In this document: piece by piece, positions 17,728 through 26,065 of the stretch
How the letters are laid out: each line of letters begins with the position of its first letter
How positions within the stretch are numbered: the first letter of the stretch is position 1
From: Bordetella genomosp. 2
GTDB taxonomy: Bacteria > Pseudomonadota > Gammaproteobacteria > Burkholderiales > Burkholderiaceae_B
Length of the DNA: 64,000 bases
Direction of reading: 5' to 3'
Assembly: GCF_002261345.1 (NCBI RefSeq)
Contig: NZ_NEVT01000006.1
Location: 1,054,001-1,118,000, forward strand
Notes under the pieces: model-generated
The model's database searches: none
Told to the model about the DNA's origin: nothing
The model's input: the letters and a program-made list of their open reading frames with translations, nothing else
Program-made: the position numbers and the translations under genes

Positions 17728-18792
17728 TCACGCCGCCAGGGACGCGCGCGCGGCCGGATCCTCGCCGTCGGCGCGCCAGAGCAGGTCCAGCAGTTCGCCG
17801 CGCCGGCGGCCGCTGTCGAGCATGCCGGCGATATGCAGCACGCGCTTGAGGAACAGGTGCATATCGCATTCCCACGCAATGCCCAGCGCGCCATGCACCT
17901 GGATGGCGTTCTCGGCCGCGCGCCGGCCGGCCTCGACCGCCAGCAGTTCGGCCACGGCACAGGCGTGCGCCGCCTCCCCGGCCGGCGCGTCCCGGTCGAG
18001 CGCCTGCGCCGCCGCCCGGCCGGCCAGGCCGGCATCGTCCAGCGCCATCCAGTCGTCGGCCAGTTTGTGCTTGATCGCCTGATTGGCGCCGATCGGCCGG
18101 CCGAACTGCTGACGCTCGCGCGCGTGCGCGGCCGCCGCGTCCAGCGCGGCGCCGGCCGCGCCCAGCAGTTCGGCGCTACGCAGCAGGCGGTAGCCCTGGC
18201 ACAGCCGGCTCCAGCCGGCCTCGTCGAGCGCCAGGGCGGCGCGGCGCACCGGCGCGCCACCCGGGATGCGGGCCGTGCCGATGGCGGGATCCAGGCCCGT
18301 GCCAATGACTGCGTCGGCCACCGTGTGGCATTCGATCTCGATGCGGTCGGGCGCCGGGCGGCGCAGCGCCAGCGCCAGCGTTCCCGGCGCGGCATACTCC
18401 ACCAGCAGCGTCCCGTCCGCCTGCGCGGCGGCCGGCGCATAGTAAGCCTGGCCAGCCAACACCGGGGCCAGCCAGGCATCCAGCAGCGCCGCCTCGGGCC
18501 GGGCGGCGCGCAATCCGGGCAGCCATGCCAGGTTGGCGGCCAGCGGCACGCCCAGGAGATGACGCCCGGCCTCGCCGGCCAGCGTCCATGCCGCGGCCAG
18601 GCCCAGCCCCATGCCGCCGGCGGCTTCGGGCAACAGCAGCGCCGGCCATCCCATGGCCGCCAGTTCGCCCCACAGAGCCGCGCGGAATCCGGCGTCGGCG
18701 TCGCGCGCCCGCGCGGGCGGATGGCGCTCGTCCAGGAGCCGGCGGGCGGCATCCGCCAGCATGCTTTCGATCTCGTGCGCGTCGGTCGTCAT
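17728..18792 (-). CDS. Acyl-CoA dehydrogenase, shorter partner subunit
   Basis: The 354-residue acyl-CoA dehydrogenase has a divergent N-terminal domain (residues 1-110, with WGELAAMGWPALLLPEAAGGMGLGL), a reduced middle domain and a recognisable C-terminal helical domain (RERQQFGRPIGANQAIKHKLAD and AIQVHGALGIAWECDMHLFLKR). It is shorter than the usual 380-400 residues and lacks the C-terminal EGT-type loop that holds the catalytic Glu in medium-chain enzymes. It starts six bases after the stop of the larger dehydrogenase. Tandem, unequal dehydrogenases in one operon usually assemble as a heterotetramer, as in pimeloyl-CoA and steroid side-chain systems. That assembly is inferred. Confidence 0.85.
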   Translation of the reverse strand: MTTDAHEIESMLADAARRLLDERHPPARARDADAGFRAALWGELAAMGWPALLLPEAAGGMGLGLAAAWTLAGEAGRHLLGVPLAANLAWLPGLRAARPEAALLDAWLAPVLAGQAYYAPAAAQADGTLLVEYAAPGTLALALRRPAPDRIEIECHTVADAVIGTGLDPAIGTARIPGGAPVRRAALALDEAGWSRLCQGYRLLRSAELLGAAGAALDAAAAHARERQQFGRPIGANQAIKHKLADDWMALDDAGLAGRAAAQALDRDAPAGEAAHACAVAELLAVEAGRRAAENAIQVHGALGIAWECDMHLFLKRVLHIAGMLDSGRRRGELLDLLWRADGEDPAARASLAA

Positions 18793-18797
18793 GCGCG

Positions 18798-19979
18798 TCA
18801 GCCTTTGGGCAGGCCCAGCACCTGCTCCGCGATGATGTTGCGTTGAATCTCGGAAGTGCCCGCCAGAATGGTTTCGGCGCGCGACCAGAGATAGGTCCGC
18901 ACCAGCCCCGCGTCTTGCGCGTCGCCGCCGGCCTGCGCCAGGCCGGCGCGCGGTCCCAGGATATCCATGGCCAGGCCGAGCAGGCGCTGATGCGCCTCGC
19001 TCCAATGGACCTTGGTCGACGACCCTTCCGGGCCGGGTGGGTCGCCGCGCAGCGCGGCCTGCAGGGCGCGTTGCGATTTCAGCGCCAGCACATGGCTGTC
19101 GGCCGACAGGCGCGCCCAGCGCCGCCGCAGCGCCACGTCGTCGGCCGGGCGATTGCCGGCCGCGTCGGTGCGCAGCGCCAAGGCGCGGACCTGCTGCAGC
19201 TCCTGGGCGAACCGCACCAGCCGCGGGATGAAGTAAGTGCCGCGCTCGAAGCTGGCCGCCGCCATGGCGATTCGCCAGCCCTGGTTCTCCTCGCCCAGCC
19301 GGCATTCGGCCGGCACGCGCACCTGCTCGAAGAACACTTCGCAGAATTCGGCCTCGCCGGTCAGCTGGCGGATGGGCTCGACCCGCACGCCCGGGTCGCG
19401 CATGTCCACCAGCAGGAAACTCAGGCCGCGATGGCGCGGCGCCTGCGGGTCGGTGCGCGCCAGCACGAAGCACCAGTGGGCGCGGTCGGCGAACGAGGTC
19501 CAGATTTTGTGGCCATTGAGCACATAGCCGCCGGCGCCGGGTTCGGCGCGCGTGCGCACGGCCGCCAGATCGGACCCGGCGCCCGGCTCGGAATAGCCCT
19601 GGCACCATACCTCGCGGTTGGACAGGATGCCGGGCAGGAACCGGCGCTTCTGCTCCTCCGTGCCGAAATGCAGCAAGGTCGGCGCCAGGATGCCATGGCC
19701 GATCAGGTTGACGCCCAGCGGCGCGCCGCAGCGCGCATGCTCTTCGTGAAAGATGGCCTGCCGGCGCAGCGGCAGCGCGCGGCCGCCATACTCGCGCGGC
19801 CAGCCGAGCCCGGCCCAGCCGGCCGCACACAGGGCGTCTTCCCAGGCCTGGCGGAAATCCAGGCTGGCCGGGTCGGCCCGGCCGGGCCAGCCGGCCACGA
19901 AACCGGCGTACGCGGCCGCCAGCCATTCGCGCAGGCCCAGGCGGAAAGCTTCATCGTCCTGCAGCGCGTCCAGTTCCAT
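18798..19979 (-). CDS. Acyl-CoA dehydrogenase, larger subunit
   Basis: The 393-residue flavoprotein has family blocks in order: GWAGLGWPREYGGRAL near residue 60, the FAD/substrate segment WCQGYSEPGAGSDLAAVRTRA, GYVLNGHKIWTSFADRAHWC and the C-terminal TILAGTSEIQRNIIAEQVLGLP. At the position of the catalytic Glu of medium-chain enzymes (normally E-G-T) it has Ala, as do several subunits of heteromeric dehydrogenases. An alternative ATG at 19994 overlaps the receptor stop by four bases, but the ATG at 19979 has the better ribosome site (GAGGCG). It is followed at once by the shorter dehydrogenase. Confidence 0.88.
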   Translation of the reverse strand: MELDALQDDEAFRLGLREWLAAAYAGFVAGWPGRADPASLDFRQAWEDALCAAGWAGLGWPREYGGRALPLRRQAIFHEEHARCGAPLGVNLIGHGILAPTLLHFGTEEQKRRFLPGILSNREVWCQGYSEPGAGSDLAAVRTRAEPGAGGYVLNGHKIWTSFADRAHWCFVLARTDPQAPRHRGLSFLLVDMRDPGVRVEPIRQLTGEAEFCEVFFEQVRVPAECRLGEENQGWRIAMAAASFERGTYFIPRLVRFAQELQQVRALALRTDAAGNRPADDVALRRRWARLSADSHVLALKSQRALQAALRGDPPGPEGSSTKVHWSEAHQRLLGLAMDILGPRAGLAQAGGDAQDAGLVRTYLWSRAETILAGTSEIQRNIIAEQVLGLPKG

Positions 19980-19990
19980 GCCGGCGCGCC

Positions 19991-20959
19991 TCATTGCAGG
20001 CGGATGCTGGAATCGCGCGCGACCTTGCCCCAGGTGGCGATGTCCTGCTGGATGAACGCCGCAAAGGCCTTGGGGTCGCTGCCGATGATATCCAGTCCCA
20101 GGTCGGCGAACTTGCGCTTGACATCGTCGCGCCGCAGCACCCGGGACACCGCCTGGTACAGCCTGTCGATCGCGGGGGCGGGCGTTCCCGCCGGCGCGAC
20201 CAGCCCCAGCCACGGCATGGCCGAATACCCCGGCAGGCCGGACGCCGCCACGGTGGGCAGCTCGGGCACCGAGGCCGAGGGCTGCGCGGTGGTCACGGCC
20301 AGCGCGCGCAGCTTGCCTTCCTTGACGAACGGCCCGGACGACGCCCAGGCGTCGAACATGACTTGCAGGCGGCCGGCGACCAGGTCGGTCAGGGCCGGCG
20401 AACTGCCCTTGTAGGGGATGTGCTCCATCTCCACGCCGGCCATGTGCTTGAAGAGTTCCGCTTCCAGGTGCGTCGAGCTGCCCGTGCCCACCGACCCGTA
20501 GCTGAGCTTGCCGGGATTCGCCTTCAGGTAGGCGATCAGCTCGCTCACCGTCTTGGCCGGCACCGAGGGATGCACTTCGAGCACGTGCACCACCGAAGCG
20601 ACCTGGCTGACCGGCGCGAAATCCTTCACGGGGTCGTAGTTGACCTTGGCATAAATGCTGGGTGCGATGCCCAGCGACGAGGCCGCCATCAACAAGGTGT
20701 AGCCGTCGGGCTTGGCGCGCGCCACATAGTCGGACGCGATCAGCGTGCCGCCCCCGGGCTTGTTCTCGACGATCACGGGCTGGCCCAGTTCGGCGCCGAG
20801 ATGGTCGGCGACCAGGCGCGTCATGATGTCGGTCGCCCCGCCCGGCGAGAACGGCACGACGATGCGCACCGGCTGGGACGGGTAATTGTCCTGCGCCCAG
20901 GCCGCGTTGCCCGCGGCCGCCATGGCCAGTGCGATGCCGGCCAGCATTTTTTTCAACAT
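19991..20959 (-). CDS. Bug/TctC-family periplasmic solute receptor
   Basis: The 322-residue exported receptor has a signal peptide (residues 1-22, ending AAWAQ) and the mature start DNYPSQPVRIVVPFSPGGATD, where the carboxylate-binding loop is PFSPGGATD. Further family blocks are GYTLLMAASSLG, YGSVGTGSSTHLEAE, HIPYKGSSPALTDL and LVAPAGTPAPA. It lies between the ADP-forming CoA ligase and the acyl-CoA dehydrogenases in a tight operon, so its ligand is likely the free acid that these enzymes degrade. No membrane components of a tripartite tricarboxylate transporter are present in the operon. Confidence 0.93.
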   Translation of the reverse strand: MLKKMLAGIALAMAAAGNAAWAQDNYPSQPVRIVVPFSPGGATDIMTRLVADHLGAELGQPVIVENKPGGGTLIASDYVARAKPDGYTLLMAASSLGIAPSIYAKVNYDPVKDFAPVSQVASVVHVLEVHPSVPAKTVSELIAYLKANPGKLSYGSVGTGSSTHLEAELFKHMAGVEMEHIPYKGSSPALTDLVAGRLQVMFDAWASSGPFVKEGKLRALAVTTAQPSASVPELPTVAASGLPGYSAMPWLGLVAPAGTPAPAIDRLYQAVSRVLRRDDVKRKFADLGLDIIGSDPKAFAAFIQQDIATWGKVARDSSIRLQ

Positions 20960-20986
20960 GGGGTCTCCTCCTTGTGAAACGATGGA

Positions 20987-23065
20987 TTACTGCGAATGCG
21001 GCAGGATCAGCGCGTCCAGCATCGCGACGCCCTGTCCCGCCTCCTTGACGAGCAGCGGATTCACTTCGATCTCCGCCGCGCCCGGCGATGCCAGCAGCGC
21101 ATCGCCCACTGCCACGATCGCCCGGCAGGCCGCGGCCACATCGGCCCTGGGCTTGCCGCGATAACCGTCCAGCAACGGGAACACCTTCAGCTCGCGCAGC
21201 ATGCGGCCGGCCTCCTCCAGGCCGATGGGCAGCACGCGATGGCTGGTGTCGCCATACAGCTCGGTCAGCACGCCGCCCAGGCCCACGGTCAGGACCGGGC
21301 CGAATACCGGGTCGCGCGTGGCGCCGACGATGAGCTCGGCCACGCCGCGCTCCATGCGCTGGACCAGCATCCCGTCCAGGCGCGCGCCCGGCGCATGGCG
21401 GGCGGCGGCGGCATGCAGGCGCGCGTGGGCGGCGCGCACCGCGGCCGCGTCGGCCAGGCCGAGGGCGACGCCGCCGGCTTCGGTCTTGTGCGCGATGTCG
21501 GCGCTGAGGATTTTCAACGCCACCGGGTAGCCCAGCTCGCCGGCCAGCGCCACCGCCTGGTCGGCGTCGCGCGCGACGCGGGCCGCATCGGCCAGGCCGA
21601 AGCGGCCCAGGTAAGCGCGCGCGGCCGCCTCGTTACAGGGCAGCGGCGGCAGGTCCGGCGCGATAGGCGCGGGCGCGCCGGCATCATGCGGGCGCTTGCG
21701 CGCCTCGCACCACGCCAGGAACGGCGCCAGCGCCGACACGGCCAGGCCCAGGTCGTCGAATACCGCCACGCCGGCCTCGCGCAACGCCTGCCGACACTGC
21801 GCCGCGCCGGTGTCGATGGCGGCGAACAGGCGCGGATGCGCGCGCGCCACGTCGGCCAGCGCCTCGGCCATGCGGTCCAGCATGTAGCCGGGCGCATACA
21901 CCACCACGGCGTCGATCGCGTCGGAGGTGGCCAGGGCCTGCAGCGCGGCGCGCACGAAACCCGGGTTGTTGACCACATTGCCCGTGACGTCCACCGGGTT
22001 GCCCACCATGCCGTAATCGGGAATGCCGCCGCGCAGGGTAGCCTGCAGGTCCTGCGGCAGCTCCGGCAGGTCGAGGCCGGCCGCCACGAAACGATCCGCC
22101 AGGATCGCGCCGAGCGCGCCCGACATGGTCAGCACCGCGACCCGCCGGCCGGCGCTGCGATGCCGCAGCATGGCCAGCCCGGCCAGCTGCGCCATTTGCG
22201 CGAAGTCGCCGGCCTCGATCACGCCCAATTGCCGGAACGCCGCGCTATAGACACGCTGGTCCCCGGCCAGCGCCGAGGTGTGCGAGCGCACGGCCTGCGC
22301 GCCTTTGTCGGTGGCGCCCGCCTTCAACGCGATCAGGACCTTGCCGCGCCGCTCGAGCTCGCGGCAGGCGCGCACGAACCCGGGCCCGTCGCGCAACTGC
22401 TCCAGGTAGCCCAGCACGATCTCGGTATGCGGGTCTTGCGCCAGGTAGTCCAGGTAGGCCGAAAAATCGACGCAGGCCTCGTTGCCGGTGTTGATGAACT
22501 GCGAGAACGGCAGGTCCAGGCGGCGCGCGATCGCATACACCGCGGCGCAGACATTGCCGCTTTGCGTCAGCAGGCTGACCTTGCCCGGCTCCCGCTGCAT
22601 GGGCGCGGTCTTGAAGACCGAGGCGAATGCCGTATGGGCTTGCGTATTCAGGTTGGCGAACCCCATGCAGTTGGGCCCGGCCACCACCATGCCGGACGCG
22701 GCCGCGAATTGTTCCAGCTCCTGCTGCAGGCGCGCGCCCGCGCCGCCGGCCTCGGCGAAGCCCGCCGCGTAGACGATGGCGGCGCGCACGCCGCGGGCGT
22801 GGCAGCGCTCGAGCATGGGCGTCACCTCGGCCGCGCCGATCGCCAGCACGGCCAGGTCCACCGGCTGCGGCACCGATTCGATGTCGGGCCAGCAGCGCAG
22901 GCCGAAGACTTCCTGGTACTTCGGATTGACGGGGAAGATCCGTCCGCCATAGCCGAAGCGGGTCAGCAGGTCCAGCGGCATGCCGCCGATACGGCCCGCG
23001 TCGCCGCTGGCGCCGATCAGCGCGATCGAGGCGGGGTTCAGCAAGGGTTCCAGGCGATGCGTCAT
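20987..23065 (-). CDS. ADP-forming acyl-CoA synthetase (acetate-CoA ligase/Pat-like, NDP-forming)
   Basis: The 692-residue protein has the order of fused ADP-forming acyl-CoA synthetases. There is a CoA-binding domain (IALIGASGDAGRIGGMPLDLL, residues 15-35), succinyl-CoA ligase-like domains with the phosphohistidine His262 in SHTSALAGD, and a C-terminal ATP-grasp domain (from about 470; YPVALKILSADIAHKTEAGG). It should convert a carboxylic acid, CoA and ATP to acyl-CoA, ADP and phosphate. No acetyltransferase domain is present, so it is not the protein-acetylating Pat form. The ATG at 23065 overlaps the hydratase stop by four bases. It supplies the activation step for the operon. Confidence 0.92.
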   Translation of the reverse strand: MTHRLEPLLNPASIALIGASGDAGRIGGMPLDLLTRFGYGGRIFPVNPKYQEVFGLRCWPDIESVPQPVDLAVLAIGAAEVTPMLERCHARGVRAAIVYAAGFAEAGGAGARLQQELEQFAAASGMVVAGPNCMGFANLNTQAHTAFASVFKTAPMQREPGKVSLLTQSGNVCAAVYAIARRLDLPFSQFINTGNEACVDFSAYLDYLAQDPHTEIVLGYLEQLRDGPGFVRACRELERRGKVLIALKAGATDKGAQAVRSHTSALAGDQRVYSAAFRQLGVIEAGDFAQMAQLAGLAMLRHRSAGRRVAVLTMSGALGAILADRFVAAGLDLPELPQDLQATLRGGIPDYGMVGNPVDVTGNVVNNPGFVRAALQALATSDAIDAVVVYAPGYMLDRMAEALADVARAHPRLFAAIDTGAAQCRQALREAGVAVFDDLGLAVSALAPFLAWCEARKRPHDAGAPAPIAPDLPPLPCNEAAARAYLGRFGLADAARVARDADQAVALAGELGYPVALKILSADIAHKTEAGGVALGLADAAAVRAAHARLHAAAARHAPGARLDGMLVQRMERGVAELIVGATRDPVFGPVLTVGLGGVLTELYGDTSHRVLPIGLEEAGRMLRELKVFPLLDGYRGKPRADVAAACRAIVAVGDALLASPGAAEIEVNPLLVKEAGQGVAMLDALILPHSQ

Positions 23066-23865
23066 GCGGCACCGCCCGATTTGTTGCGTTGGATGGCCTG
23101 CGCCAGGCCGCGCTCGCGCACCACGCGGTATTCCTCGGTCAGGTGCGACAGCTGGTGGGTGTCGAAATGCGCGGCCAGCGCGGTGCGGAAGCCCTGCGCG
23201 TCGGCGGTGCGGTTCAGCGAGCGCTTCACCAGCTTCAGGCCGAACGGCGGCGCCTGGGCGATGCGCTGCGCCAGGGCCAGCGTGGCCGCCTCGAGCTCGG
23301 CCAGCGGCACCACGCGATTGACCATGCCGATGCGCAACGCCTCTTCGGCGCCGACCTTCTCGCCGGTGTAGAGCATTTCCTTGGCCTTGCGCAGGCCCAT
23401 CACCCACGGATGGATCAGCACCTCGGTGGCGGCCGCCGCCAGCGTATGGCCGACCGGGTCGGAAAAATAGGCGTCGTCGGCGCAGACCACCAGGTCGCAC
23501 ATGTTGGCGATCATGAAGCCGCCCGCCACGCAGGCGCCCTGCACCTCGGAGATGGTGGGCTTGGGGAAATCCCAGATGCGCAGGCAATAGCCGTAATAGC
23601 GCTGCGATTCATAGGCCCAGCGTTCCTCGACGGTGAAGTCGGCGCGCTTGGCCTGCGCTTCTTTCAGGTCGTGGCCCGCCGAGAAATGCGCGCCCTGCCC
23701 GGCCAGCACCACCACGCGTACGGCCGGGTCGTCGGCGGCGCGCGCCAGCGCCTGGTCCAGTTCATCCAGCATCTGCTGGCTTTGCGCATTGCGCGCAGCG
23801 GGGCGCGCCAGGCTGATGCGGCAGACCGCGCCGTGCTGTTGCACAGCGAGAGTGGCGTATTCCAT
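23062..23865 (-). CDS. Enoyl-CoA hydratase/isomerase family protein
   Basis: The 267-residue crotonase-fold protein is the first gene of the operon. The oxyanion-hole segments are FSAGHDLKEAQ (around residue 62) and GACVAGGFMIANMCDLVV, but the Glu positions of classical hydratases are Phe/Met here (GGFMIA rather than GGxE), so the activity could be different from hydration. The ATG at 23865 has AGGAGA five bases upstream. It is divergent from the IclR regulator gene, with the candidate operator between them. Its role is in processing the acyl-CoA formed by the ligase and dehydrogenases downstream. Confidence 0.88.
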   Translation of the reverse strand: MEYATLAVQQHGAVCRISLARPAARNAQSQQMLDELDQALARAADDPAVRVVVLAGQGAHFSAGHDLKEAQAKRADFTVEERWAYESQRYYGYCLRIWDFPKPTISEVQGACVAGGFMIANMCDLVVCADDAYFSDPVGHTLAAAATEVLIHPWVMGLRKAKEMLYTGEKVGAEEALRIGMVNRVVPLAELEAATLALAQRIAQAPPFGLKLVKRSLNRTADAQGFRTALAAHFDTHQLSHLTEEYRVVRERGLAQAIQRNKSGGAA

Positions 23866-23924
23866 GAAGTCTCCTCGTCCGTTGTCATGCTCGGCCGAAT
23901 TGAATTTACGCCCTGCCATTCCTA

Positions 23925-23939
23925 GAATACAAAATATTC
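23925..23939. promoter_or_regulatory. Candidate IclR operator between divergent operon and regulator
   Basis: GAATA-CAAAA-TATTC (23925-23939) is a 15-bp inverted repeat in the 93-base AT-rich gap between the hydratase and the IclR regulator genes. IclR-family operators are commonly AT-rich palindromes of about this length in shared divergent promoters. Binding is inferred. Confidence 0.5.
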
Positions 23940-23958
23940 GTTTAATTTATCCCACAAT

Positions 23959-24729
23959 ATGAACACCTCTAAATCGACCGGCGGCACCCAGAGCATGCGG
24001 CGCGCGCTGGCCCTGCTGCGGGTGCTGGCCCAGCACCAGGAAGACGGCATCGACCTGCAAGGCGTCATGGCGCGCACCGGGCTGGAACGTTCCACCGCGC
24101 ACCGCCTGCTGAGCTGCCTGCTGGAAGAACGTTTCGCCGAGCGCGATCCGGCCAGCCGCAAGTACCGGCTGGGGGTCGACTCGATGCAACTGGGCTTCGC
24201 CTCGCTGCGCCATACGCCGCTGCTGGACGCCTTGCGCCCGTTCGCGCAGAAGCTGGCGCGCCTGTCGGGCGACACGGTGTTCCTGGTGATCCGCCAGGGC
24301 GACTACGCGCTATGCCTGCTGCGCGAGGCCGGCAGCTTTCCGGTGAAGGTGTTCACCATCGACCAGGGCGAGCGCCGCCTGCTGGGCATCGGCGCGGGCG
24401 GACTGGCGCTGCTGGCCAGCCTGGACGACGACGAGATCGCGCTGCTGTACGAGCGGCACGCGCCGCTCTATGCGCAGGCGGGCTTTACGCGCACGGGGCT
24501 GGCCAAGATGGTGCGCCAGGCGCGCCAGGCGGGCTACGCCACGATCGTGGACACGATCACGCCGGGGGTGTCCGGCGTGGGCGTGGCCTTTCCGGTGTCG
24601 GCGCTGACCTGGGTGGCGGTGAGCTTCGGCGCGATCAGCAGCCGGCTGGACGCCAGCCGCCGGGTCGAGATGGGAGAACTGCTGCGCGCCGAGTGCCGCG
24701 CATGGAGCCGGGAATACGCCGGGCTGTAG
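23959..24729 (+). CDS. IclR-family transcriptional regulator
   Basis: The 256-residue protein has an N-terminal winged helix (residues 10-75; QSMRRALALLRVLAQHQE, then GLERSTAHRLLSCLLEERF), followed by the IclR effector-binding domain, with the conserved GERRLLGIGAGGLALLA and the C-terminal GVSGVGVAFPVSALTWVAVSFGA. IclR proteins bind small carboxylates and usually control the divergent catabolic operon. Here that operon is hydratase, CoA ligase, Bug receptor and two dehydrogenases. The ATG at 23959 begins within 20 bases of the palindrome, so autoregulation is likely. Confidence 0.93.
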   Translation: MNTSKSTGGTQSMRRALALLRVLAQHQEDGIDLQGVMARTGLERSTAHRLLSCLLEERFAERDPASRKYRLGVDSMQLGFASLRHTPLLDALRPFAQKLARLSGDTVFLVIRQGDYALCLLREAGSFPVKVFTIDQGERRLLGIGAGGLALLASLDDDEIALLYERHAPLYAQAGFTRTGLAKMVRQARQAGYATIVDTITPGVSGVGVAFPVSALTWVAVSFGAISSRLDASRRVEMGELLRAECRAWSREYAGL

Positions 24730-24795
24730 CGACAGCGCCGGCGCCCGGGGGGGACAGGCGCCAGGCCCCAGGGGGGCGCGGCGCCTCGCGAGGCG

Positions 24796-25977
24796 CTAGA
24801 CGCGCTCGAACACCGCCGCGATGCCCTGCCCGCCGCCGATGCACATGGTGACCAGGGCATAGCGGCCCTGCACGCGCTGCAGTTCGTAGAGCGCCTTCAC
24901 GGTGATGATGGCGCCGGTCGCGCCGATGGGATGGCCCAGGCTGATGCCGCTGCCATTGGGGTTGACCTTGGCCGGGTCCAGGCCCAGTTCGCGCGACACC
25001 GCGCAAGCCTGCGCCGCGAAGGCTTCGTTGGCTTCGATCACGTCGAGCTGGTCCACGGTCAGGCCGGCGCGCTTGAGCACCGCCTGGGTGGCCGGCACCG
25101 GGCCGATGCCCATGATGGTGGGATCGACCCCCGCATGCGCGTAGGCGACCAGGCGCGCCAACGGCTTGACGCCGCGCCGCTCCGCCGCCGCGGCGCTCAT
25201 CAGCACCACGGCGCCGGCGCCGTCGTTCAGGCCCGAGGCGTTGCCGGCGGTGACGGTGCCGTTCTCTTTCTGGAACACCGGCTTCAACGCCGCCAGGCCT
25301 TCCGCCGTGACGTCGCGCCGCACATGCTCGTCGGTGTCGAACGTGACCTCGCCCTTGCGCGTCTTGATGACGAACGGCACGATCTGCTCGCGGAACCGGC
25401 CGGCCTCGATGGCGGCCGCCGCGCGGCGGTGCGATTCGGCCGCCAGCGCGTCCTGGTCGGCGCGGCTGATGCCGAACTTGGCGGCCACGTTCTCGGCGGT
25501 GACGCCCATGTGCATGCGGCCGAACGGATCGGACAACGCGCCGGTCATCATGTCCAGCAGCGCCGCGTCGCCCATGCGCGCGCCCCAGCGCTGCGCCGGC
25601 GCGATGTACGGCGCGCGGCTCATGCTTTCGGCGCCGGCGCCCACGGCGATCTCGGCGTCGCCCAGCATGATGGTCTGCGCGGCCGACACGATGGCCTGCA
25701 GGCCCGACCCGCACAGGCGATTGACGTTGAACGCGGGCGTCTCCTTGCCGATGCCGGCGTTCATGGCGGCCACGCGCGACAAGTACATGTCGCGCGGCTC
25801 GGTGTTGATGACGTGGCCCACGGCGACGTGGCCGACCTCGTCGCCCCCGACCGCCGCGCGCGCCAGCGCTTCCTTGATGACGGCGGCGCCCAGGTCGATG
25901 GGCGGGACGTCCTTCAATGCGCCGCCGAAATCGCCGATGGCGGTGCGGGCGGCTGCGGCGACGATGACTTCATTCAT
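24796..25977 (-). CDS. Acetyl-CoA acyltransferase (thiolase)
   Basis: The 393-residue thiolase has the acyl-accepting Cys89 in NVNRLCGSGLQAI, the NEAFAAQA block, the catalytic His in SLGHPIGATGA, and the second Cys in TMCIGGGQGIA near the C-terminus. The enzyme cleaves 3-ketoacyl-CoA to acetyl-CoA plus a shortened acyl-CoA, or condenses acetyl-CoA. It is convergent with the IclR gene and follows a Bug receptor gene on the same strand. It may complete beta-oxidation for the operon across the IclR gene, or belong with the LysR-Bug unit upstream. Confidence 0.94.
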   Translation of the reverse strand: MNEVIVAAAARTAIGDFGGALKDVPPIDLGAAVIKEALARAAVGGDEVGHVAVGHVINTEPRDMYLSRVAAMNAGIGKETPAFNVNRLCGSGLQAIVSAAQTIMLGDAEIAVGAGAESMSRAPYIAPAQRWGARMGDAALLDMMTGALSDPFGRMHMGVTAENVAAKFGISRADQDALAAESHRRAAAAIEAGRFREQIVPFVIKTRKGEVTFDTDEHVRRDVTAEGLAALKPVFQKENGTVTAGNASGLNDGAGAVVLMSAAAAERRGVKPLARLVAYAHAGVDPTIMGIGPVPATQAVLKRAGLTVDQLDVIEANEAFAAQACAVSRELGLDPAKVNPNGSGISLGHPIGATGAIITVKALYELQRVQGRYALVTMCIGGGQGIAAVFERV

Positions 25978-26065
25978 GGTGTTCCTCCTGTGCGATCCCA
26001 AACGTGGATAGCCCCATCATACTGTGCGGTGCAACATGGCGTCCAAGCCCGTCCCCCAGGCGGCG

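Noticed and set aside
18525..20414. A 629-codon plus-strand frame across the dehydrogenase genes
   Set aside because: Antisense to clear acyl-CoA dehydrogenase and Bug genes; no recognisable domain.
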